Source of the DNA: Betaproteobacteria bacterium
GTDB lineage: Bacteria > Pseudomonadota > Gammaproteobacteria > Burkholderiales > SG8-41
Direction of reading: 5' to 3'
NCBI GenBank assembly: GCA_021414185.1
Contig: JAIOOZ010000343.1
Location: 1-5,487, forward strand
Length of the DNA: 5,487 nt
Shown here in pieces: positions 1 through 5,004 of this stretch; position 1 is the stretch's first letter; the number at the start of each line of letters is the position of its first letter. The position numbers and the translations under genes are program-made. Under the pieces are notes generated by a model, which searched no databases, was not told the DNA's origin, and worked only from the letters and a program-made list of their open reading frames with translations.

Positions 1-243
1 ACCGCGATAAGTGCAGAACGTCCAGTCGTCGGGACGCATGGCGACGCCGAAAGCAGCGGCAATCGCTTCCTGACCCAGAGAAAGATGGCTGGTGCCCTTG
101 ATCAGGTTTTGCAGGAACAAGTCGTACGCGCGTTTTTCGCAATAGCGCAACTCGAGCTGCAGACGGTACAGTTCGCTGCGCGTCTCGCGTCCGATGCCCG
201 TTGCAGGTGGAGAGGATATCGTTCGACTAGCTGATGTGGCCAT
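1..243 (-). CDS. Thiamine-diphosphate-dependent dehydrogenase E1 component, alpha subunit (N-terminal 81 residues, partial)
   Basis: The reading frame is open from an ATG at 243 to the window edge. It encodes 81 residues of what is normally a protein of about 320-360. After a polar, low-complexity leader of about 20 residues comes the family's first helix (ELYRLQLELRYCEKRAYDLF, 24-43). The hallmark segment HLSLGQEAIAAAFGVAMRPDD (53-73) follows, matching the H-x-x-x-GQEA-x-x-x-G pattern of pyruvate, acetoin and branched-chain E1 alpha subunits, and then the start of the Y-R-G segment (79-81). Known family role: with a beta subunit it forms a cytoplasmic E1 that decarboxylates a 2-oxo acid or acetoin using ThDP and passes the acyl group to E2 lipoate. 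The ThDP-binding GDG motif would lie beyond the edge, so the substrate class is undetermined. An in-frame ATG at 255 would add four residues (MEKI). I prefer 243 because a weak GGA lies 7 nt upstream of it, whereas 255 abuts the inverted repeat and has no Shine-Dalgarno. Confidence 0.85.
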   Translation of the reverse strand, partial: MATSASRTISSPPATGIGRETRSELYRLQLELRYCEKRAYDLFLQNLIKGTSHLSLGQEAIAAAFGVAMRPDDWTFCTYRG

Positions 244-256
244 AATTTTTTCCATG

Positions 257-335
257 GAGAGGCGATAGGCGAGAGGCGAGAGGGGACTTAAGGAACTACG
301 GTTTTCCGCCTCTCTCCTCTCTCCTCTCGCCTCTC
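257..335. repeat. Intergenic inverted repeat of 7-nt GAGGCGA/GAGGAGA units
   Basis: The left arm (257-286) reads on the plus strand as GA followed by four 7-nt units: GAGGCGA, TAGGCGA, GAGGCGA, GAGGGGA. The right arm (306-335), read on the minus strand, is GA followed by GAGGCGA, GAGGAGA, GAGGAGA, GAGGCGG. The arms are inverted and pair at 25 of 30 positions by my base-by-base check, around a 19-nt AT-richer loop (287-305). The right arm touches the TAG stop of the M24 gene (335-337), and the left arm ends 13 bp before the E1 alpha start. The transcript would form a long purine/pyrimidine hairpin between the two genes. No U-run follows it in the minus direction, so it is not a textbook intrinsic terminator, although it could stabilise the upstream mRNA end or attenuate readthrough. 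It is probably an interspersed intergenic repeat. Confidence 0.8.
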
Positions 336-1693
336 TAGTATTTGTTTGCTATCGGCAATTCCTGCGCCGGGAACAGCGTGATGATCTTGGCGCCGTTGGG
401 CGTCAGCACCACTTCTTCTTCGATGCGCGCCGCGGACACGCCGTCCGTCGCCGGGCAGAACGTTTCCACCGCGAACACCATGCCGGCTTTCAGTTCGTAA
501 GGATCTTTCAGCGAATTCAGCCGCGATACCAGCGGCCGCTCGTGCAGACCCAGTCCCAGCCCGTGACAGAAGTTGAGCCCGAACGCGGACATCTCGGTCT
601 CAAATCCGATTTCAGTCGATTTCGGGAACATCTTCGCGACTTTGTCGGTGCTGACACCCGGCTTCAGCATGCTGATGGCGCCGTCCATCCATTGCCGCGC
701 TTTCTTGTAAGCGTCGTGCTGCGCCTTGGTCGCGCTGCCCACGGTGAACGTGCGGTAGTAGCAGGTCTTGTAGCCCATGTACGACTGAATGATGTCGAAG
801 TAGGCCTGGTCGCCGGGGCGTATCATGCGGTCGGTGAAATTATGCGGGTGCGGGCTGCAGCGCTCGCCGGCGATCGCGTTGATCGCTTCCACGCAGTCCG
901 AACCCATTTCATACAGCCGCTTGGTCGCCATCGCGACGATTTCATTTTCGCGCACGCCGGGCTTCAGCGCCTCGAAAATGTCCTGGTAGACGCCGTCACC
1001 CATCGCCGCCGCCATGTTGAGCAGCGTGATTTCGTCGTTGCTCTTGATTTCGCGCGCTTCCAGCATGACCTGCTGGCCGTCCTGCACCTTGATGCCTAGT
1101 TTCTGCAGAGCGAACAGGAACGGCGGCTCGACGACGTCGATGCCGAGCGGCATGTCGGCGACGCCCTCCTGCACCAGGATGTCGTAGATTTCCTTCGCCG
1201 CCTCTTCAAAGAGGCCGACACGCGGATTGATCGCGCCGCGCAAACCCACGTTGCCGGCGAGACAGTGATTGGTCGGCAGCCACGGCGCATACAATTTGTG
1301 GTGGCGCGCGGCCGAACCGAAATCCCATACCCACGGCTCGCCGTTGCCGGTGAGCAAAGTCCAGCGCGTCAATTTGTCGCGCGCCCACTCGCCGATCACC
1401 GTGCTCGATATGTAGCGCATGTTGTACTGGTCGAACACCAGCAGCGCGCCGAGCTTCGACTTCGACAGCGCATTGCGCGTGCGCGCCAGCCGGTATTCGT
1501 GCAGCCGGCGGAAATCGACTCTTTCCTCGAAATCGACCTGCATGCGGCCCGGCGCCTGCAGCGGGCGGTCCCAGCGGTGGCGCGGATTCGCCGGGTTGAA
1601 CAACCCGTCCGGTGCGCTGCTCACACCCTTTTTCCGATCGATGCCATCCGCTTTGACTACGGCGGGCTCTACCTTCTTGTGCTTACGTACCAT
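335..1693 (-). CDS. M24-family (aminopeptidase P/creatinase fold) metallohydrolase-like protein with an atypical metal site
   Basis: The protein has 452 residues. It has a charged N-terminal extension (1-55), a creatinase/prolidase N-terminal domain (about 64-215) and a C-terminal pita-bread M24 domain (about 225-440). Residues 67-94 (EYRLAR...ALLVFD...NMRY) are typical of the first domain. Candidate M24 ligands are Asp300, His377 (CHGLG), Glu410 (GMVFAVE) and Glu425 (RIEEE), and His384 sits at the usual second-His position. The second Asp, expected 11 residues after Asp300 in the pattern GYxxDxxRTF, is Cys311 (GYKTCYYRTF), so the dimetal centre is altered. Family members cleave Xaa-Pro bonds, creatine or, for DddP, DMSP. 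The sequence does not fix the substrate. It has no signal peptide, so it is probably cytoplasmic. The ATG at 1693 has GGAG 8 nt upstream, while the alternative Met51 has none. It lies 109 bp downstream of a Bug gene, plausibly co-transcribed. Confidence 0.88.
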   Translation of the reverse strand: MVRKHKKVEPAVVKADGIDRKKGVSSAPDGLFNPANPRHRWDRPLQAPGRMQVDFEERVDFRRLHEYRLARTRNALSKSKLGALLVFDQYNMRYISSTVIGEWARDKLTRWTLLTGNGEPWVWDFGSAARHHKLYAPWLPTNHCLAGNVGLRGAINPRVGLFEEAAKEIYDILVQEGVADMPLGIDVVEPPFLFALQKLGIKVQDGQQVMLEAREIKSNDEITLLNMAAAMGDGVYQDIFEALKPGVRENEIVAMATKRLYEMGSDCVEAINAIAGERCSPHPHNFTDRMIRPGDQAYFDIIQSYMGYKTCYYRTFTVGSATKAQHDAYKKARQWMDGAISMLKPGVSTDKVAKMFPKSTEIGFETEMSAFGLNFCHGLGLGLHERPLVSRLNSLKDPYELKAGMVFAVETFCPATDGVSAARIEEEVVLTPNGAKIITLFPAQELPIANKY

Positions 1694-1701
1694 GTAACTT
1701 G

Positions 1702-1705
1702 CTCC
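1702..1705 (-). promoter_or_regulatory. Ribosome binding site of the M24-family gene
   Basis: The minus strand reads GGAG, followed by 8 nt and then the ATG at 1693. This supports the long N-terminus over an internal start at Met51 (ATG at 1543), which is preceded only by GC-rich sequence without a Shine-Dalgarno match. Confidence 0.6.
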
Positions 1706-1802
1706 GAGAATTCAATCCGAATGATATCTGCGCCGTGCACAAATAGCCACGCAAGCGCGCTGTGCGCGGCGGCCGGCCGCGTGCCGGGAATGCCGGACCC
1801 CA

Positions 1803-2777
1803 TCAATCCGCCTTGATGCCCGCGTCCTTGATGACCTTGGTCCATTTGACGAGTTCGGACCTGACGAACGCGCGCAACTCGTCGGGGGTCGAAGGCGCCA
1901 CTTCGGCGCCCTGCTTGAGTATCGCTTCCTTCACTTCGGGCTGGCGCAGGATCTCGCCTATCGTCTGGTTGAGCTTCATGACTATCGGCTGCGGCGTCTG
2001 CGCGGGCGCAAAGAGGCCAAACCACAGCAGGGCCTCCATGCCCGGGATGCCCGCCTCGGTTGCGCTGGGGATGTCCGGCGCGCCGGGAAACCGCGCCCGG
2101 CTCGACACTGCGAGCGCTTTGACCCGGCCCGAGCGGATTTGCGTGTGTGCCGTGATGGGGGACAGGAAAGAGACCTGGGTTTCGTTGCCGAGCAGCGCGA
2201 TCAGGGCCTGGCCCGCGCTTTTATACGGCACGTGGACGAGCTTGAGCCCCGCCACCTGGTTGAAAAGCTCGCCCGTCAAATGGCTGATGGTGCCGTTGCC
2301 CGCCGATGCGTAATTCAGATTGCCCTGCTGCTTGGCATAAGCAATCAGTTCCTGCGCGGTGCTCACAGGAACCGACGGATGCACCACCAGCACGGTGACG
2401 CCGGTAGTCACGCGCGTAATGGGCGCGAAGTCCCGGATCGGGTCGTACGGCAGGTCTTTGTAAAGCGAAACCGCGCTGACGTGAGTGCCGGCATGGCCCA
2501 TCACGAGCGTGTAGCCATCAGGCGCGGCCTTGGCGACGACGTCGGAGGATATGGTGCCGCCCGCGCCAGAGCGGTTATCGACCACCACCGCCTGCCCCCA
2601 GCGCTCAGTCAGCTTCTGGCCCAGAAACCGCGACAGATAGTCCGCCGTGCTGCCCGCGCCCTGCCCCATGATGCGGATCGGCTTGCTCGGATAGGTCGCG
2701 GCGGACTCCGCTGCGACTGCCGGCAGCGCCGCTGCCATTGCCAATACGAATACTGCGGTTGCCGATGTACTTTTCAT
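1803..2777 (-). CDS. Tripartite tricarboxylate transporter substrate-binding protein (Bug/TctC family)
   Basis: The protein has 324 residues, full length for Bug periplasmic binding proteins. It begins with a Sec-type signal peptide: Lys2, a hydrophobic core at about 8-21, and probable cleavage after AVA near 21-23. Family landmarks follow in order: YPSKPIRI (29-36), GQKLTERWGQAVVVDNRSGAGG (53-74), AAPDGYTL (84-91), LPYDPIRDFAPI (109-120), NYASAGNGTISHLTGELF (155-172), LVHVPYKSAGQAL (180-192), GRVKALAVSS (217-226) and PDIPSATEAGIPG (234-246). The usual V-P-F-x-x-G-G loop after strand 1 is replaced by MGQGAGSTADY (37-47), so the ligand pocket entrance may differ. Known role: periplasmic capture of a carboxylate or related small ligand for a TctAB-type permease, or ligand sensing. 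No permease gene is in view. It starts 13 bp after the hydrolase stop, with AAGGA 6 nt before the ATG, which suggests co-expression with the hydrolase. The ligand is unknown. Confidence 0.93.
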   Translation of the reverse strand: MKSTSATAVFVLAMAAALPAVAAESAATYPSKPIRIMGQGAGSTADYLSRFLGQKLTERWGQAVVVDNRSGAGGTISSDVVAKAAPDGYTLVMGHAGTHVSAVSLYKDLPYDPIRDFAPITRVTTGVTVLVVHPSVPVSTAQELIAYAKQQGNLNYASAGNGTISHLTGELFNQVAGLKLVHVPYKSAGQALIALLGNETQVSFLSPITAHTQIRSGRVKALAVSSRARFPGAPDIPSATEAGIPGMEALLWFGLFAPAQTPQPIVMKLNQTIGEILRQPEVKEAILKQGAEVAPSTPDELRAFVRSELVKWTKVIKDAGIKAD

Positions 2778-2783
2778 GGTTCG

Positions 2784-2788
2784 TCCTT
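2784..2788 (-). promoter_or_regulatory. Ribosome binding site of the Bug gene at 1803-2777
   Basis: The minus strand reads AAGGA, 6 nt before the ATG at 2777, within the 13-bp gap after the hydrolase stop codon. The placement fits translation of both genes from one mRNA. Confidence 0.6.
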
Positions 2789-2790
2789 GT

Positions 2791-3873
2791 TCATGCTTTC
2801 GGCAGCCCGAACTGCTGCGTGAGCCAGTCGGCGATCTGCGTTTGATACATATAGCGGCGGTTGTTCACCACGTGATTGCCGCCCTTGACGATGTTAAGTA
2901 TCGTCGGCCCGGAAGCTTCGGCGGCGATGCGCTCCGCATTGTGTGGCTGCGTCAGGTGATCGAGCTCGCCGCCCACCACGTACAGCGGGCAGGTGATGTT
3001 CTTCGCCGAATCTTTGAGCGTCAGCGTCTGCGCGACCGCGCGCGCCTCTTCCATCGTTTTACTGTGGCTGCGGACCTTGAATGCCTCGCGCGACAATTCG
3101 TTGCGCGCGTCGAACACTTCGACCCAGCTATAAGGACCGGACAGCGACACGCACGCTTTCAGGCGCTTCTCGAAGGCTGCGGCGCGCGCTGCGTAATAAC
3201 CGCCCAGCGACACGCCCATCACGGCGATACGCGAGGCATCGAGATCGGGGCGCGATTCGATGAAATCGACCACCGCCTTGACCGGCACCTCGTAGTCGCC
3301 GCGTATCGGCATGGTGTATTCAGCCTCGCCCTGGCCGGGACCATCGAACGGCAGGGTCGCCAAGCCGCGCGCCAGCAGCAGGCTTTCGTAGACGTCCATC
3401 TCTTCCTTGGTCGAATCAAGCCCGACACAGATGATGACGACAGGCGGCCTTGCGACACCCGAGGGCTTGCGCAATATGCCCGCCATGGTCGCGCCTTGAT
3501 AAGGAATGGCGACGCGCTCGCCCGGCGGGTTGAGATGGGGCAGCGCAAGGTCGCGGCACTCCACGGTCTTCTTGTGCGCCGCCTTCATTTGATCGACGTC
3601 GTGCACGAACATGAATTTGCCGAAGTGGTAACAGAGTGCTGCGCGCGTGAGATGACCCGCCGCACTGATGTTATAGCCGTCGGCCAGCGCCTTGCGCCCC
3701 AACTCTTCGTGCACCGCCGCGCGCGCCGACCACGCCGCGCACCATTCGTCCCAGCGCGAAAGCCCGCCGGTTACCTCTTCGAAGTCGGCGAGCGGCACGC
3801 CGCTCGCGACGAACCGCGGCGCCCATGCGCGCAGCGCGATTTCAATGCGTTTGTCTTTTACCGGAGAATCCAT
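2791..3873 (-). CDS. Alpha/beta hydrolase, 2,6-dihydroxypseudooxynicotine hydrolase/FrsA-like
   Basis: The protein has 360 residues. An N-terminal helical region (about 1-115; the segment LTRAALCYHFGKFMF lies at 75-89) precedes an alpha/beta-hydrolase domain (about 118-358). Visible landmarks are PPVVIICVGLDSTKEEMD (143-160), FDGPGQGEAEY (176-186), the nucleophile elbow GVSLGGYY (220-227, Ser222), Asp305 in GGELDHL (301-307) and His334 in GGNHVVNN (331-338). The triad spacing (83 and 29 residues) equals that of the Arthrobacter nicotine-pathway enzyme as I remember it (Ser217, Asp300, His329). The FDGPGQGE and STKEE motifs also match that family, which cleaves a C-C bond next to a ketone. FrsA-type esterases are relatives. 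The true substrate is unknown, and no other nicotine-pathway genes are visible. It is probably cytoplasmic, with no signal peptide. I chose the ATG at 3873: the frame extends to an ATG at 3927, but those 18 codons run through the CACAGAG repeat and encode repeat-derived sequence. There is no Shine-Dalgarno upstream of 3873. Confidence 0.88.
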   Translation of the reverse strand: MDSPVKDKRIEIALRAWAPRFVASGVPLADFEEVTGGLSRWDEWCAAWSARAAVHEELGRKALADGYNISAAGHLTRAALCYHFGKFMFVHDVDQMKAAHKKTVECRDLALPHLNPPGERVAIPYQGATMAGILRKPSGVARPPVVIICVGLDSTKEEMDVYESLLLARGLATLPFDGPGQGEAEYTMPIRGDYEVPVKAVVDFIESRPDLDASRIAVMGVSLGGYYAARAAAFEKRLKACVSLSGPYSWVEVFDARNELSREAFKVRSHSKTMEEARAVAQTLTLKDSAKNITCPLYVVGGELDHLTQPHNAERIAAEASGPTILNIVKGGNHVVNNRRYMYQTQIADWLTQQFGLPKA

Positions 3874-3895
3874 AATCAAAATTAAATAAACGTGA

Positions 3896-4002
3896 GCCAC
3901 AGAGGGCACAGAGAACACAGAGAACACAGAGCAAAACCAAAACGATAATACAAGGCTCGGCAGATTTTATTTTTTCTCTGTGGCCTCTGTGCTCTCTGTG
4001 GC
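3896..4002. repeat. Intergenic inverted repeat of 9-nt CACAGAG-type units
   Basis: The left arm (3896-3931) reads on the plus strand as GC followed by the 9-nt-period units CACAGAGGG, CACAGAGAA, CACAGAGAA and a partial CACAGAG. The right arm (3976-4002), read on the minus strand, carries CACAGAGAG, CACAGAGGC and CACAGAG. The outer 27 positions of each arm pair with 24 Watson-Crick matches, one G-T and two mismatches, around an AT-rich centre. The element fills most of the gap between a Bug stop codon (4013-4015) and the hydrolase start (3873). Tandem CACAGAG motifs of this kind recur between genes in many environmental proteobacterial genomes, from general knowledge and not checked here. It may act as a transcript-end hairpin, but no clear U-run follows it. 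Confidence 0.85.
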
Positions 4003-4012
4003 AAAAAACGCT

Positions 4013-4984
4013 TTAATCAGCTTTGGCGCCCGAAGCCTTGACGACCTTGGCGAGGCGCTCGACTTCGTTCTTGATAAAAGCGTCGAACTCCGGCGGCGTC
4101 ATCGGATGCGGCGTCGCGCCCTGTGTGAGCATGCGCTCCTTGATGTCCGGCATGCCGAGTATGCGGACAACCTCGCGGTTCAACTTTTCCTTGATGTCCT
4201 TCGGCAGCTTCCCCGGCCCCAGCAGACCGGTCCACAAATTGAATTCAAAGCCCGGGATGCCGACTTCCGATGCGCTGGGCAGATCGGGCAGCACCGGCGA
4301 ACGTTCCTTCGTCGAAACGGCGAGCGCCGTGATCTTGCCGCCTTTCACCAGCGTGACCGCGCCGGTGATCGGCGCGAAGAAGAACTGCACGCTGCCGCCC
4401 ATCACGTTGGTCAGCGCTTCCGGGGTGCCCTTGAACGGCACGTGTACGATGTTGATGCCGGTGGCGAGCTTGAACTGCTCTGCGTTCATGTGCGCGCCGC
4501 TGCCGATGCCGGCGGATGCGTAGTTGATCTGCCCCGGCTTGGACTTGGCGAGATCGACCAGATCCTTGACGGTCTTCAAGCCCAACGCGGGCGTCACGAC
4601 CAGCGCCGTGGGCACATCGGCGATGAGCGTAATGCCGGCAAAATCCCTGACCGTGTCGTACGGCAGCTTGGTGTAGAGCGAAGCGTTGACCGCGTGCCCG
4701 ACCGATACCAGCATCAGCGTATACCCGTCCGGCACCGCGTGGAGCAGCATCTCGGAGGCAACCACGCCGCCTGCGCTTGGCCGGTTATCGACCACCACCG
4801 TCTGGCCCCAGCTCTCCGTCAGCTTCTGACCCAGCATGCGCGCAAAAAAATCGGTCGCGCTGCCGGCCGAAAACGGCACCAGCATGCGGATCGGTTTCAC
4901 CGGAAATTTTTCTGCCGCGCCCGCTGCGCCCGTGGCGAGCAGCAACGCGCCCGCCAGCACTTTCAGTCCGCTTTTCATCAACAT
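4013..4984 (-). CDS. Tripartite tricarboxylate transporter substrate-binding protein (Bug/TctC family)
   Basis: The protein has 323 residues, full length. A signal peptide occupies about 1-24: Lys4 and Lys8, hydrophobic LAGALLLATGAAGA, probable cleavage near AGA-AE. It is followed by FPVKPIRMLVPFSAGSATDF (27-46), which keeps the canonical V-P-F loop that the protein at 1803-2777 lacks. Further landmarks are GQKLTESWGQTVVVDNRPSAGG (52-73), AVPDGYTL (83-90), LPYDTVRDFAGI (107-118), NYASAGIGSGAH (154-165), IVHVPFKGTPEAL (179-191), GKITALAVST (216-225) and PDLPSASEVGIPG (233-245). It acts in the periplasm as a solute-binding subunit, probably for a carboxylate, with the ligand unknown. It resembles the protein at 1803-2777 across its length and shares the KAD C-terminus, consistent with paralogy. 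The ATG at 4984 has GAGGAG 5 nt upstream. A second in-frame ATG at 4978 would remove two residues and is spaced less well. It starts 20 bp after the stop of another Bug gene. Confidence 0.94.
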   Translation of the reverse strand: MLMKSGLKVLAGALLLATGAAGAAEKFPVKPIRMLVPFSAGSATDFFARMLGQKLTESWGQTVVVDNRPSAGGVVASEMLLHAVPDGYTLMLVSVGHAVNASLYTKLPYDTVRDFAGITLIADVPTALVVTPALGLKTVKDLVDLAKSKPGQINYASAGIGSGAHMNAEQFKLATGINIVHVPFKGTPEALTNVMGGSVQFFFAPITGAVTLVKGGKITALAVSTKERSPVLPDLPSASEVGIPGFEFNLWTGLLGPGKLPKDIKEKLNREVVRILGMPDIKERMLTQGATPHPMTPPEFDAFIKNEVERLAKVVKASGAKAD

Positions 4985-4989
4985 TGTTT

Positions 4990-4995
4990 CTCCTC
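4990..4995 (-). promoter_or_regulatory. Ribosome binding site of the Bug gene at 4013-4984
   Basis: The minus strand reads GAGGAG, 5 nt before the ATG at 4984. It lies in the 20-bp gap between two Bug genes and favours 4984 over the in-frame ATG at 4978. Confidence 0.65.
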
Positions 4996-5004
4996 GTTAT
5001 TGTT

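Noticed and set aside
335..1693. DddP-type DMSP lyase
   Set aside because: The N-terminal EYRLAR...LLVFD...RY and C-terminal segments resemble DddP as I remember it, but the D-x-D and the later Asp of its iron site are not present (D-I-I, then Cys). The general M24 call is safer.
1706..1760. Sigma-70-like promoter before the M24 gene (minus-strand TTGCGT and a later AT-rich patch)
   Set aside because: The -10 match is poor and the spacing is off. I could not support a promoter.
1769..1780. Perfect 12-nt palindrome in the gap between Bug and M24 genes
   Set aside because: It is all G/C in a GC-rich gap, has no spacer or U-run, and is short enough to arise by chance. It is not convincing as an operator or terminator.
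1265..1816. Plus-strand open frame opposite the M24 gene's N-terminal half
   Set aside because: It has no family features and overlaps a protein with clear domain landmarks.
2776..3885. Long plus-strand open frame opposite the hydrolase gene
   Set aside because: It is antisense to a well-supported alpha/beta hydrolase, rich in Arg and His, and begins within the neighbouring Bug gene. It is a shadow frame.
3896..4002. CRISPR array
   Set aside because: The units are only 9 nt with no unique spacers, and the arms are inverted rather than direct repeats.
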